DNA of 64,000 nucleotides from JTS-RE37 sp041743975 (GCA_041743975.1 JBGTLT010000172.1:54074-118073); one strand, 5' to 3'; positions 1-9,389 are shown, numbered from the stretch's first letter. The notes: generated by a model not told the origin, from the sequence alone. Translations and numbers: made by a program.

Positions 1-601
1 CTCCGGCTGAGAAAATAATGATGTTGACCAACAACAATACATCCCCTATGGTGAGGTGCCATCTCCTGCTGAGGTAAATGGCCAGCACCTCTGTTCCGTC
101 AATGACCCCGCCTCCCCGCATGCTCATCCCGATCCCAAGGCCCAGGAAGAAACCCCCAAAGACCGCGATGAGCAGTTTATCTGAGGTAATGATAGGGTAG
201 GCTAGAAAGTGAACTACCAATGCCAGTGCTATAATAGCCAGGATACTTTTGATAGCAAATTTTTTTCCGATTGTTGTGGCACCCAGGATAACAAAAGGCA
301 AGTTCACCAGGATCAGCAATATCCCCAGTGAAATATTCGATTTTACCTGTATCAGCAGTGAGAGCCCGGTTGCGCCCCCGTCTATAAAGGCATTAGGGAG
401 TAAAAATCCTTTCAGCCCGAAGCCGGCAGAAAATACCCCGATGGCGATAAACAAAACCTCCTTCACCAAATGGACGAATTCCACCTGCCCGGCCCTGACT
501 TCCCGGACGAGTTTCCTTTTGTCAAGAGGCTCATCTCTAAAGCTGCCCTTGAGTTTATTTTTGGCACGTTGTACCAGTATGTATTGCAAAAATGGATTCA
601 T
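1..601 (-). CDS. YitT family membrane protein, partial (C-terminus beyond the window)
   Basis: An uninterrupted reading frame on the minus strand begins at an ATG and runs off the left edge, leaving about 200 residues. A basic N-terminal stretch is followed by several hydrophobic segments, with the glycine-rich pattern GFGLKGFLLPNAFIDGGATG and later GMSMRGGGVIDGTE. These are hallmarks of the YitT/DUF161 membrane family, which in full length usually ends in a cytosolic DUF2179 domain not visible here. Its transport role is not established. It follows the lipoprotein gene by 29 bases on the same strand, so the two are probably cotranscribed. Confidence 0.85.
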   Translation of the reverse strand, partial: MNPFLQYILVQRAKNKLKGSFRDEPLDKRKLVREVRAGQVEFVHLVKEVLFIAIGVFSAGFGLKGFLLPNAFIDGGATGLSLLIQVKSNISLGILLILVNLPFVILGATTIGKKFAIKSILAIIALALVVHFLAYPIITSDKLLIAVFGGFFLGLGIGMSMRGGGVIDGTEVLAIYLSRRWHLTIGDVLLLVNIIIFSAG

Positions 602-630
602 GCTATCTTAGCTAACCATAAAGAAATCGA

Positions 631-1179
631 TTACTCCCAGCCTACCATAACGTATTTGATCTTTGCCTTATCAGGAATTTGCACCGCTTCAATATTGGTG
701 CTGCCCGCATAGCGAAGGCTGGCCGGGAGCTCCTCTTTACTGATGGTATAGTAGAGATCACTGTTTTGAATAAAGATAACTACGTTGTTCCGGGAAGTGA
801 CTATTTTGCGTATGGCATAATTATCCTTGATATCCTTAAAAGTGCTGGCCAGCCCGATCCCTTTTTCAGTGATGTACCGATGGTCATGTATCCTAATGTT
901 CCCTATTTTGGGAATACTGTCACCATTGGGAGTAAGGGTCAGGAGCAGCTCTCCCCCTTTTTCATAAACATTTATATTCCGGACCTTTGACCCAATAGCG
1001 GGGGTTGTGGTATCCTTTATAATGGAATCCCCGGCATAAATGGATTCCAGGTCAGATACCAGGCTTCCGCGTTCCAATTTGCCCACGCGGCCCTTTGTAA
1101 TGAGAAAAGTAGTGTCTGGCTCCGATTTACAACCGAACAGGAGTAGCATGGACAAGGACAATGATAATATATACTTCAT
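631..1179 (-). CDS. Conserved-looking lipoprotein of unknown function
   Basis: The 182-residue product starts with a short hydrophobic segment ending in a lipobox (LLFGC, Cys17), so it should be exported and lipidated. The rest is soluble, mixed alpha/beta and rich in short beta-like stretches; no family was recognised. It lies between the HerA-like ATPase gene (68 bases upstream) and the YitT gene on the same strand, so the three may form one transcription unit. Start chosen at the ATG that gives the signal peptide. The coding call is reasonably firm, but no function can be given. Confidence 0.75.
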   Translation of the reverse strand: MKYILSLSLSMLLLFGCKSEPDTTFLITKGRVGKLERGSLVSDLESIYAGDSIIKDTTTPAIGSKVRNINVYEKGGELLLTLTPNGDSIPKIGNIRIHDHRYITEKGIGLASTFKDIKDNYAIRKIVTSRNNVVIFIQNSDLYYTISKEELPASLRYAGSTNIEAVQIPDKAKIKYVMVGWE

Positions 1180-1247
1180 GGGGTATTTCAGAATTTCCGG
1201 GGATTAATTTGTGCAATACTACGTACGGTTTTTTGTGATAGGCGGTA

Positions 1248-2753
1248 CTACCTCATTACCTTTTTAAGGACTCCCAGTACCCCCCTGATGAAGGTTGCAC
1301 TGGTTAGTACCTTTATTATGGGGCTCTGGCGGGTACTGACCCTCCTTCTTAAAGTGCCCTGTGGTATATATTCCTTAGCCCTGGATGCTTCTTCTTCAGC
1401 CCTTTCGATTTTTGCATTAAGAAGTTCATAAGCGCTTTCCCGGTCAACTACCTCATTGTATTTTCTCACCAGTTGGGAATTTGATATCACGGACTGAAGT
1501 TCGCTATCCGTTAATATATCCATGCGGCTCATAGGTGCGCGGAGCAGGGTTACTGCCAGGGGGGTAGGCCTGCCCTTTTCATCCAGGGCTGATAGCAAAG
1601 CTTCCCCAATACCCAGGGATGTCAGGACATCCTTGGTAACATAATAATCTGATATCGGATAATTTTCGGCGGTCAGTTTGATGGCCTTCCTGTCCTTTGC
1701 CGTAAATGCCCGTAGTGCGTGTTGCACTTTCAATCCCAGCTGTGCCAATACGGCATCGGGGACATCCGTAGGGTTTTGGGTAACGAAATATAACCCGATC
1801 CCCTTTGAACGGATCAACTTAACCACACTCTCTATCTGATCTAATAAGGCTTTGGAGGCTTCATTAAAAATAAGGTGGGCCTCATCTACAAAAATGATCA
1901 GTTCCGGGACATCCTTATCTCCCTGTTCCGGGAAGGTGGCATATACTTCTGCAAGGAGGCTCAGCATAAAAGTAGAAAATAACTTGGGTCTGTCCTGTAT
2001 ATCGGTTAGCCGGATGATATTGATATATCCTCTGCCCTCCTTATCAATCCTGGTGAGGTCATCCACTTCAAAGGATTTCTCCCCAAAAAAAAGTGTGGCA
2101 CCCTGTTGTTCCAGTTCTATCACTTTCCGGAGGATAGTCCCCGTGGAACTGGTGGATATCCTGCCATAATCACTCGTGAATTCCTCTTTGCCGGCCTCAG
2201 TGGCATACTGTAATACCTTTTTAAAATCCTTAAGGTCCAGCAATGGCAGTTTATGGTCATCACAATACTTGAAAATCACTGCAACGATGCCTTCCTGGGT
2301 TTCAGAAAGGTCAAGTATCCGGGATAGCAAAACGGGACCAAATTCTGAAACGGTAGCCCGCAGTTTAACCCCGTTCTGTTCCGAGATCGACAATACTTCA
2401 ACCGGGAAACTACCGGGTTCAAACGGGAAACCAATTTTAGCATGGCGTTCATCAATTTTAGGATGCCCGGGGCTGGGCTGTGCCAGGCCGCTGAGGTCAC
2501 CTTTCAGGTCCATCAGGAGAACAGGGATCCCCTTTAGTGATAGGTTTTCGGCTAAGACCTGCAGGGTTTTTGTCTTTCCCGTTCCTGTAGCCCCGGCGAT
2601 CAATCCATGGCGGTTAAGGGTTTTGAGGGGGATCTTTACAAAAGCACCAGTTACCGGTTCCCCGTCCAACATAGCTGCTCCCATAATGATAAAATCCCCT
2701 TTTGTGGTATATCCTTCGTCTATATGTGTTTTAAATTCTTCCCTTTTGCCCAT
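1248..2753 (-). CDS. HerA-like P-loop ATPase, DUF853 (YjgR) family
   Basis: The 501-residue protein has a Walker A motif GATGTGKT at residues 54-61 and a Walker B/DEAH segment near residues 286-293, preceded by LIIFV. The opening, with GAAMLDGEPV and IPLKTLNRHG just before the P-loop, is typical of DUF853, a family related to the HerA/FtsK ATPases. Length is normal for the family. The C-terminus is charged and alpha-helical (residues 420-460) and ends in a short hydrophobic-basic tail. Its physiological role is not established; a motor or helicase function is inferred from fold only. It is first in a minus-strand group with the lipoprotein and YitT genes and diverges from queE. Confidence 0.9.
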   Translation of the reverse strand: MGKREEFKTHIDEGYTTKGDFIIMGAAMLDGEPVTGAFVKIPLKTLNRHGLIAGATGTGKTKTLQVLAENLSLKGIPVLLMDLKGDLSGLAQPSPGHPKIDERHAKIGFPFEPGSFPVEVLSISEQNGVKLRATVSEFGPVLLSRILDLSETQEGIVAVIFKYCDDHKLPLLDLKDFKKVLQYATEAGKEEFTSDYGRISTSSTGTILRKVIELEQQGATLFFGEKSFEVDDLTRIDKEGRGYINIIRLTDIQDRPKLFSTFMLSLLAEVYATFPEQGDKDVPELIIFVDEAHLIFNEASKALLDQIESVVKLIRSKGIGLYFVTQNPTDVPDAVLAQLGLKVQHALRAFTAKDRKAIKLTAENYPISDYYVTKDVLTSLGIGEALLSALDEKGRPTPLAVTLLRAPMSRMDILTDSELQSVISNSQLVRKYNEVVDRESAYELLNAKIERAEEEASRAKEYIPQGTLRRRVSTRQSPIIKVLTSATFIRGVLGVLKKVMR

Positions 2754-2935
2754 TAGGTTTATTTTTCATAAAAATAGCGTAATTTTTTTGGTTTGAAACT
2801 TCAATTTTAAAGGCCTGCCCCTATTGGTAAGACCCCGTTTACCGCTTTAGTTCCAGGCGGGAAATGGCTCCTGGAAGCGGGAATCGCATTGCAGGAAATG
2901 GCAGGATATTGCTGGTATTTAAAATTTTGTGGGCG

Positions 2936-2943
2936 TATCTTTG
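2936..2943 (+). promoter_or_regulatory. Flavobacterial -7 promoter element (TATCTTTG) for queE
   Basis: TATCTTTG matches the Bacteroidota -7 consensus TAnnTTTG and ends only four bases before the chosen queE ATG. If used, transcription would begin at or very near the start codon, giving a leaderless mRNA. Inferred from motif and position only. Confidence 0.5.
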
Positions 2944-2947
2944 CGGC

Positions 2948-3580
2948 ATGGTAACAGAGGAGGTTTTGGGTTTAGTTGAGAAAGGTGTGATGCTACCCCT
3001 GATGGAAGAATTCTATACCATACAGGGAGAAGGGTTTCACAAAGGCACTGCGGCCTATTTCATTAGGGTAGGCGGCTGTGATGTAGGATGTCATTGGTGC
3101 GATGTAAAAGAAAGCTGGAATGCTGCGACCCATCCCCCCACCGCTATTGAAAGTATCGTAAACAATGCTGTAAAGTATTCGGATACCATAGTGGTTACAG
3201 GTGGCGAACCGCTCACATGGGACATGAATCCCCTTACCAGCGCATTAAAAGAAAGGCAACTCAAAACCCATATCGAAACTTCCGGGGCTTACCCGCTAAC
3301 AGGCATATGGGACTGGATATGCCTTTCCCCCAAAAAGAATAAACTGCCGGTTGGACCCATTCATCAAATGGCCCATGAACTAAAAGTGATCATTTACAAT
3401 AAACACGACCTGATCTTCGCAGAGGAACAGGCCAGGCAGGTAAGCAGTTCATGTATCCTTTACCTGCAACCGGAATGGAGCGTACGTGAAAAAGTCACGC
3501 CCATGATCGTGGACTACGTGATGAAAAATCCCTGTTGGAAGGTTTCCCTTCAAATGCATAAATACCTTAATATACCGTAA
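2948..3580 (+). CDS. queE: 7-carboxy-7-deazaguanine synthase (QueE), radical SAM
   Basis: QueE converts 6-carboxy-5,6,7,8-tetrahydropterin to 7-carboxy-7-deazaguanine in the queuosine/preQ0 pathway. The 210-residue product carries the radical-SAM cluster motif as CDVGCHWC (CX3CX2C), preceded by EEFYTIQGEGFHKGTAAYFIRVGG, the form usual in Bacteroidota, and a GGE motif (VTGGEPLTWD). The reading frame is open 28 codons further upstream, but those codons do not look like QueE and the family start matches the ATG used here. No other queuosine gene is adjacent. It ends eight bases from the stop of the convergent metalloprotease gene. Confidence 0.93.
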   Translation: MVTEEVLGLVEKGVMLPLMEEFYTIQGEGFHKGTAAYFIRVGGCDVGCHWCDVKESWNAATHPPTAIESIVNNAVKYSDTIVVTGGEPLTWDMNPLTSALKERQLKTHIETSGAYPLTGIWDWICLSPKKNKLPVGPIHQMAHELKVIIYNKHDLIFAEEQARQVSSSCILYLQPEWSVREKVTPMIVDYVMKNPCWKVSLQMHKYLNIP

Positions 3581-3588
3581 TAAGGTGC

Positions 3589-4383
3589 TTACCTTCCCCC
3601 ATTTGCCTGCAGGTCCAGGATGCATTCCGCATCCAGGCCCGGGGCTTCAGCCAATCCTTTTGATGCCATGCTCTGTAACATACCCAGTATACCATCCCCA
3701 AATTGCAGTTCGGCACCCATCAGGCAACCAGGGATATTGCAATGGTTTAAGGCGTCAGCATCCTCATGGTCATTGACCGCAACGGTTCCCAAATTCACCA
3801 GGCCAAACAAATGCCCGAATTCGTGGTGGAGCGTGGCAGATTCCACATCTGCGTTGGATATCTGGTTGCTTCGGGCTGCCAGTTCCCGCACCGTTTTTTC
3901 ATAGATGATCATGGAGGTGTTTCGATAAACAGCACCCAGGGTCACCAGCCCTTCATCCACATCGTCGTCCACAGATGGTGCATCGGCAAAATAGATATAG
4001 ATGGCCAGTATTGCACCATTGTTGTAAGCCGTCCGGTTTTCCTCTTCCAGTTCGGCTATTTCCTGCAGGGTAAGGTTCTCTTCTGAAGGAGAAGGCAATT
4101 CCCGGTACAGTACCTCAATGTCCTGTTTGAATGTCCGCTCCCTCAGGAATGCCACAAAACCATCCATCGCCTCCTGGGAAGGTTTGAAACCGGTCACATA
4201 GGCTATTTCCAATTCGAGGTTTGAAAATTTATCGTTGGATAAGATGTCGTGTCCCGAATCCCCTGTACCTTTGAGATTGGCCGTTTTGTCAATGGGTATG
4301 GGGACGGGGTCGCCGGTACTGTCTTTGGAACAATTTGCCAGCCCCATTAGCAAAATCAGCAAAAAAATGGTATACTTTTTCAT
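3589..4383 (-). CDS. Lipoprotein zinc metalloprotease, HEXXH type (metzincin-like)
   Basis: A signal peptide with lipobox LANC (Cys18) precedes a 264-residue product with zinc motif HEFGH at 187-191, followed by LFGLVNLGT. Further on, HCNIPGCLM (His214, Cys215, Cys220, Met222) resembles the HC-x4-C-x-M segment of archaemetzincins, but is separated from HEXXH by about 20 residues, including a second HED. The usual flavobacterial annotation would be membrane metalloprotease. Substrate is unknown. It lies 60 bases after the methyltransferase gene on the same strand and may be cotranscribed with it. Confidence 0.8.
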   Translation of the reverse strand: MKKYTIFLLILLMGLANCSKDSTGDPVPIPIDKTANLKGTGDSGHDILSNDKFSNLELEIAYVTGFKPSQEAMDGFVAFLRERTFKQDIEVLYRELPSPSEENLTLQEIAELEEENRTAYNNGAILAIYIYFADAPSVDDDVDEGLVTLGAVYRNTSMIIYEKTVRELAARSNQISNADVESATLHHEFGHLFGLVNLGTVAVNDHEDADALNHCNIPGCLMGAELQFGDGILGMLQSMASKGLAEAPGLDAECILDLQANGGR

Positions 4384-4443
4384 AGGTAGTCTTCTTTGAA
4401 TAATACAAACAAATGCTCCCAGATCAGCACCACAAACCTGCGG

Positions 4444-5208
4444 CTATTGTTTCAGTGGGGTTAATCTTGCTAAAAAGTCGAAATGTTCGCCCTTCAATAG
4501 AATTTCAAATGCTAAATTACTGCGCTTTGCCGCAACTTCCAAGGTTTTTTCATCCAGATACAGCCATGGGAAACTCTTACCCGATATTCCTTTATATTCC
4601 ATTGTGAACTCCACTTCCCCATAATAGGTTCCTGTATCCGGCAAAGTAAAATTGCCCTCATCATCCTCATCGTACATGTAGATGATATCACTCGAATCCA
4701 AAAGGATCTGCCCCCCTGTATTCAAAAGGGAGCCTAGATGATGCAGGAAGGAATCCAGGTGCCGTAACCGGCCTGCTATCCCGATTCCGTTCATCAACAA
4801 TAACAGTGTATCGAATTTCATGCCATACAAGTTGTTGATATCTCCACATACTGTATTTTTCAACCCCCTGGCACCACAGGTGGCTATGGCCCCGGAAGAG
4901 GTGTCAATACCGGTTACACTGAATCCCAGGTTTTGAAGGAATAATGCATGGCTGCCTGCGCCACAACCTACATCCAGGATTTCCCCGGCACATTTTTCAA
5001 GGGCGATCTGTTCCAGAACCGGCATTCCGGCATAATCCCTGAATAGATACGGGAGGGGCAACAGGGCTGCTTCGCCCAGGGAAGAATAAGTAGTGATATC
5101 CTCAGAATATGTACCTTTGTGATAATCCAGAAGTGCCTGACCCAGGATATCAGGAACTTCAGGTTTTGTTTGCCGCCCCGATGCAGGCACTTTTGTTGAA
5201 TAAGACAT
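4444..5208 (-). CDS. Class I SAM-dependent methyltransferase
   Basis: The SAM-binding motif I is clear in ILDVGCGAGSHALFL around residue 80, followed by the acidic motif II in VTGIDTSSGAI and a motif IV-like segment FDTLLLLMNGIGI. The length of 254 residues suits a small-molecule methyltransferase. The substrate cannot be read from sequence. A TTG two codons upstream is in frame, but the ATG directly after a consensus promoter element is preferred. It diverges from the YkgJ-type gene with 44 bases between the two start codons. Confidence 0.85.
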   Translation of the reverse strand: MSYSTKVPASGRQTKPEVPDILGQALLDYHKGTYSEDITTYSSLGEAALLPLPYLFRDYAGMPVLEQIALEKCAGEILDVGCGAGSHALFLQNLGFSVTGIDTSSGAIATCGARGLKNTVCGDINNLYGMKFDTLLLLMNGIGIAGRLRHLDSFLHHLGSLLNTGGQILLDSSDIIYMYDEDDEGNFTLPDTGTYYGEVEFTMEYKGISGKSFPWLYLDEKTLEVAAKRSNLAFEILLKGEHFDFLARLTPLKQ

Positions 5209-5211
5209 CTG

Positions 5212-5219
5212 CAAATTTA
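5212..5219 (-). promoter_or_regulatory. Flavobacterial -7 promoter element (TAAATTTG) for the methyltransferase gene
   Basis: Reading on the minus strand, TAAATTTG is followed after three bases by the methyltransferase ATG. It fits TAnnTTTG exactly. The spacing again implies a leaderless or near-leaderless transcript. Confidence 0.5.
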
Positions 5220-5252
5220 GCTATTCCGAAAGGATTTGAATACCCGTTGACC

Positions 5253-5750
5253 ATGAAAGAAATAGTGAAACATCTACCGGGGAGGGCCAGGGAAAAACAT
5301 CGGGAAAACAGGCAATTCTTTGCTAAACTCAAAAAGAAACCCCCGAAACACCTGGATTTGCTGATGCAGGAGTTGCACCATAACGCATTTCAGGAAACCG
5401 ATTGTCTGCAATGCGCCAATTGTTGCAAAACTACCGGGCCCCTGTTCACCCAAACTGACATTGAAAGGATCTCCAAACATTTGCGGCTTAAACCGGGGCG
5501 GTTTATCGAAAAGTATTTGGAGGTGGACGGGGATAATGACTATGTATTGCAACAGCTTCCCTGTTCTTTTTTAGGGCAGGATAATTATTGCTCCATTTAT
5601 CCAGTAAGGCCCAAGGCCTGCAGTGAATTTCCCCATACAAACCGTAAAAAATTCCATCAGATCGGTAATCTTACCCTTAAAAATGTAGCTATATGCCCGG
5701 CGGCTTTTTCAATTGTGGAGGCAATGAAAAGGAGGGTAAACCTCAAATAG
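5253..5750 (+). CDS. YkgJ family cysteine-cluster protein
   Basis: A 165-residue protein with the Cys pattern C51-x2-C54-x2-C57-C58, then CSFL, YCSIYPVRPKACSEFP and CPAAF, which defines the YkgJ/UPF0153 family of putative zinc- or Fe-S-binding proteins. Biochemical function is not known with certainty. The frame is open back to an ATG 48 codons earlier, but that would lie inside the divergent methyltransferase gene and adds residues unlike the family, so the internal ATG is used. Confidence 0.85.
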   Translation: MKEIVKHLPGRAREKHRENRQFFAKLKKKPPKHLDLLMQELHHNAFQETDCLQCANCCKTTGPLFTQTDIERISKHLRLKPGRFIEKYLEVDGDNDYVLQQLPCSFLGQDNYCSIYPVRPKACSEFPHTNRKKFHQIGNLTLKNVAICPAAFSIVEAMKRRVNLK

Positions 5751-5813
5751 TGATTGCAACTGTACTCCGGATATCCTTAAATTAGAGGCTAAATTGTATC
5801 TTTAACGGGTCAT

Positions 5814-6677
5814 ATGGAAACGATCCTCACTTACTTTGAAACCATTCCGTCCACCCACCGGAGCCTTATTCTGGTATCAGGGTTGGCATTTTTCTGGTTG
5901 CTCGAGGGAGCGGTACCCTTATTTAAATTCGATTATAGCAAATGGCGGCATGCGGTACCCAATATCTTCTTTACAGCTACCACCATCCTGATCAATTTTG
6001 CCCTTGCCTTCCTACTGCTGCAAACCAGCGACTGGGTCTCCGCCAATGAGTTTGGCATACTCCACTGGCTCCCGACAATGCCCTTATGGCTTTACATTGT
6101 TTTGGGGGTTCTGTTGCTCGACTTTTTCGGGGCGTATCTCGCGCATTTTGTGGAACATCAGGTGAAACCCCTATGGATGATCCACCTGGTACACCATACA
6201 GACCATGAAGTGGATACCACCACCGCCAACAGGCACCATCCGCTGGAGAGCCTTATACGGTTTGCCTTTACGCTTTTCGGGGTATTCCTCGTGGGTACCC
6301 CGATTGGAATAGTAATGCTGTACCAGTCGCTATCCCTTATTGCTACCCAGTTTGGCCATGCCAATATCCGACTTCCCGGAAAAGCAGATGAACTGCTAAG
6401 CTGGATTGTGGTTTCACCCGATATGCATAAGGTACACCATCACTATCAACTCCCCTATACCGATTCCAACTATGGCAATATCTTTTCTGTCTGGGACCGC
6501 CTGTTCGGTACTTTTAAGAAGTTGGACAGGGATACCATCGTTTATGGGGTGGACACCTTCCCCGACAAGGTTGAAAATGCAAGTCTTTCCGGGCTGTTAA
6601 AACAACCATTTCACAAATATCGCAAGCCAACCCGTATTCCGGCTGAAGAGGAGAACAAGGTGGCAGAAGGTTATTGA
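5814..6677 (+). CDS. Sterol desaturase / fatty acid hydroxylase family membrane enzyme
   Basis: A di-iron membrane hydroxylase. Hydrophobic segments near residues 17-35, 50-70, 88-110 and 155-175 surround the His clusters H111-x3-H115, HLVHH (124-128) with H131, HH at 141-142, and H205 with HHH at 208-210. This is the standard eight-His arrangement of the family. Length (287 residues) is typical. The substrate could be a fatty acid, a sterol-like lipid or a carotenoid; sequence alone does not decide. A near-consensus element TATCTTTA lies ten bases before the ATG. It is convergent with the DUF1343 gene. Confidence 0.88.
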   Translation: METILTYFETIPSTHRSLILVSGLAFFWLLEGAVPLFKFDYSKWRHAVPNIFFTATTILINFALAFLLLQTSDWVSANEFGILHWLPTMPLWLYIVLGVLLLDFFGAYLAHFVEHQVKPLWMIHLVHHTDHEVDTTTANRHHPLESLIRFAFTLFGVFLVGTPIGIVMLYQSLSLIATQFGHANIRLPGKADELLSWIVVSPDMHKVHHHYQLPYTDSNYGNIFSVWDRLFGTFKKLDRDTIVYGVDTFPDKVENASLSGLLKQPFHKYRKPTRIPAEEENKVAEGY

Positions 6678-6716
6678 CGCTATTATAAGGCGCTGAATTT
6701 TAAGATTAGCAACAGG

Positions 6717-7976
6717 CTAGTACCGTATGTATTTCTCCCGGATTTTCTGGTATAATTCCAGATCTTCCTTCCAGGAATCCTTGATTTCCTTTTCCGATAG
6801 CCCCGCTTCGATCTGTTGCTGCAGTTTTTCTGTACCCGCGTGCCTGGTAAAACCAGCGGTATTAAAAAATACTTTTTTGTCCAGAGTATGCATATAGGCA
6901 TCTATGATCCATTGCAGCGAGACTTCACTTATTTCCGGATAACCAGATAGATCCTTTCCATAGCAACGCTCCCCGTTGTGCTTGGGATTTTTGGACCCGA
7001 AATTAGGGGAGGGTTTATAACTGAAATCATAGGCTGTGCTATCCATAAAAGGTGCGCCATACCGTTGAAATTGAAAATCAGTACCCCGGCCTGCATTGAC
7101 GTTGGTACCTTCAAACAGGCCCAGGCTGGGGTAGAGGTTGACCGAAACATCATTGGGAAGGTTTGGGGAGGGCCGGACAGGCAGGCTATACCGCGTCTGG
7201 CGCGTATAATGCTGCAGGGGGATCACCTGGAGTTCAACGCGGATGCCGTTTTCCAGCCACCCTTCTTCATTGATCATTTTAGCATATTCCCCGATTGTTA
7301 AACCATATACCAGGGGAATGGGTGTCATTCCCAGGAACCCCGCATTTTGCGGCTCCATGGTCGGCCCGTCAACATACCACCCATTGGGATTCGGCCGGTC
7401 CAGGACCATCACCGGGATACCTTTTTCCGCACAGGCCTCCATCAGCAACTGAAGGGTGGCGATATAGGTGTAAAACCGCACACCTACGTCCTGAATATCA
7501 AAAACAACCAGGTCAAGGCCGTCTAACTGTTCTTCCCCGGGTTTCCTGTTGGGACCATACAGGGAAATGACAGGCAAACCAGTACGGGAGTCCACACTAT
7601 CCTCAACATGTTCCCCGGCATCTGCATCCCCGCGAAAGCCGTGCTCCGGCGCAAAAACCTTTTGTATAGCAACCCCCAGGGATACCAGGGAATCCACCAA
7701 ATGGGTATATTCTTCCGTTTTCGCCATTTCATAGCCCGTATTCCTGAAGATTACACTTGTTTGGTTCGCCACAACGGCAATTTTTTTACCTTGTAAAAGA
7801 GGGAGGTACTCCTCTACCCGGTTGGCACCAACCACCACAGCAGCATCATTTTCAGGAAGGTCCTGAACCGATGAAAGCTCAGGTTTTCCACGGTCTTTTA
7901 CTCCCGGGTTTCCACAGGAGGAAAGTATCAAAAGCCACAATAATACTGTATTTTTGAAACGGGATAAAAAAATCAT
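6717..7976 (-). CDS. DUF1343 lipoprotein, NamZ-like exo-beta-N-acetylmuramidase
   Basis: The DUF1343 family includes Bacillus NamZ, which releases N-acetylmuramic acid from the non-reducing end of peptidoglycan fragments. The 419-residue product has a lipobox LSSC in its N-terminal signal and family signatures FAPEHGFRGDADAGE, DVQDVGVRFYTY-like FDIQDVGVRFYTYIATL, and GRGTDFQFQRYGAPFM. It should sit in the periplasm or outer membrane and act in wall recycling. Bacteroidota often carry one or two copies. Its start codon is three bases from the start of the divergent permease gene, so the promoters of the two genes overlap the opposing coding regions. Confidence 0.88.
   Translation of the reverse strand: MIFLSRFKNTVLLWLLILSSCGNPGVKDRGKPELSSVQDLPENDAAVVVGANRVEEYLPLLQGKKIAVVANQTSVIFRNTGYEMAKTEEYTHLVDSLVSLGVAIQKVFAPEHGFRGDADAGEHVEDSVDSRTGLPVISLYGPNRKPGEEQLDGLDLVVFDIQDVGVRFYTYIATLQLLMEACAEKGIPVMVLDRPNPNGWYVDGPTMEPQNAGFLGMTPIPLVYGLTIGEYAKMINEEGWLENGIRVELQVIPLQHYTRQTRYSLPVRPSPNLPNDVSVNLYPSLGLFEGTNVNAGRGTDFQFQRYGAPFMDSTAYDFSYKPSPNFGSKNPKHNGERCYGKDLSGYPEISEVSLQWIIDAYMHTLDKKVFFNTAGFTRHAGTEKLQQQIEAGLSEKEIKDSWKEDLELYQKIREKYIRY
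7949..7956 (+). promoter_or_regulatory. Flavobacterial -7 promoter element (TATTTTTG) for the ABC permease gene
   Basis: TATTTTTG fits TAnnTTTG and lies 23 bases before the TTG start of the permease. It sits inside the first codons of the divergent DUF1343 gene, where a promoter for the permease has to be. Confidence 0.45.
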
Positions 7977-7979
7977 ACA

Positions 7980-9221
7980 TTGAATTTAGAGTATTTTATT
8001 GCCAAACGCCTGATAAACGGAGGGGAGGATAAAATTAGTATATCCGCCCCGATAATAAAAATAGCCATTGCGGCCATAGCACTGGGTATTATCATGATGC
8101 TGATTGCAATTGCCACCGGTGTTGGCCTAAAGGAAAAGATCCGGGAAAAAGTGGCGGCATTCAATGGCCATATACAGATCTACAATTATGATTCCAATGT
8201 TTCTGACGTTTCCGTCATACCCGTATCCACCCAACAGGAATTTTATCCGAGTTTTACATCCGTTTCCGGGATAGCCCATATTCAGGCTGTTGCAGCCAAA
8301 GGGGGAATCATCCGCACGGCTGATACTTTTGAAGGAATCATTGCCAAGGGGGTGGGAAAGGATTATGACTGGGTGGTTTTCAGGGAATATCTGGTCAGCG
8401 GAAAATTACCGGTTTTTACCGGGGAGCTCAACACAGAAGTTATGGTTTCCGCCATTTTGGCCACCCGCCTGAATCTGGGGGTAGGAGATGAATTTTTTAC
8501 ATTTTTCCCAAAGGAAGAAGACCCGCTGAAAAGCCCCAACCAGCGCAAATTCAAAATTGCAGGTATTTATGATAGCGGGTTTGAGGATTTTGACAGTTCC
8601 TATATTATCATTGATATCCGCCATATTCAGCAAATGAACAAATGGGCAAGCGATGAAGTGGGCAATTTTGAAATATTCCTGGACAGGTTCGACCTGATCG
8701 ATGAAAAGACGCTCGAGATCTATGGCAAAACCCTCTCTGATCTGGATACACAAAATATTAAAAACAAATACTATCAGATATTTGAGTGGATAGGGTTATT
8801 CGATTTCAACATTGCACTGATTATAGGTATTATGGTCATCGTTGGCGGGATCAATATGATTACGGCCCTCCTGGTCCTGATCCTGGAGCGGACACAGATG
8901 ATCGGGATTTTAAAAGCCCTGGGAGCAGCTGATTGGAGTATTCGGAAAGTGTTTTTGTACAATGCAGCTTATCTCATTGGTATCGGGTTGCTGTGGGGAA
9001 ATAGTATCGGATTGGCCTTACTCTGGATTCAGGATTCCTACCGGATTTTTAAGTTTCCGAACCCGGAGGAATACTATATTGAATATATCCCTGTCGATAT
9101 CGATTTCCTTAGTGTTCTGCTTTTAAACATCGGGGTCCTGGTGCTCTGCATGCTGATGCTGCTTATCCCCTCCTACATCATTACAAGGATAACCCCGGTA
9201 AAGGCCATTAAATTCGAATAA
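7980..9221 (+). CDS. ABC transporter permease, FtsX/LolCE-like
   Basis: The 413-residue protein has an N-terminal membrane segment (about 25-50), a large periplasmic MacB-type domain, and three C-terminal membrane segments (about 275-300, 320-345 and 380-405) with the FtsX core ERTQMIGILKALGAADWSIR. In Bacteroidota this family is annotated as a LolCE-like lipoprotein-releasing or efflux permease; the partner ATPase is not adjacent. The start is a TTG, supported by the conserved opening MNLEYFIAKR seen in relatives and by the stop-free but crowded divergent arrangement, which leaves no room for an earlier start. Confidence 0.88.
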   Translation: MNLEYFIAKRLINGGEDKISISAPIIKIAIAAIALGIIMMLIAIATGVGLKEKIREKVAAFNGHIQIYNYDSNVSDVSVIPVSTQQEFYPSFTSVSGIAHIQAVAAKGGIIRTADTFEGIIAKGVGKDYDWVVFREYLVSGKLPVFTGELNTEVMVSAILATRLNLGVGDEFFTFFPKEEDPLKSPNQRKFKIAGIYDSGFEDFDSSYIIIDIRHIQQMNKWASDEVGNFEIFLDRFDLIDEKTLEIYGKTLSDLDTQNIKNKYYQIFEWIGLFDFNIALIIGIMVIVGGINMITALLVLILERTQMIGILKALGAADWSIRKVFLYNAAYLIGIGLLWGNSIGLALLWIQDSYRIFKFPNPEEYYIEYIPVDIDFLSVLLLNIGVLVLCMLMLLIPSYIITRITPVKAIKFE

Positions 9222-9389
9222 TCCCTGCAACACTTCCCGGGTTATCATCTGCTTTCGGCGACCTGGAACGTAGCCCGGAAATACAAAAGGAAGTGCCTGT
9301 GAACGATTTTTTAAACTTAAATTTGCAGCTGGAAGACAACTTGGGGTGTGCGTAACCTGTACCTGCAAACTGAAAAACTCCCAAACGGA

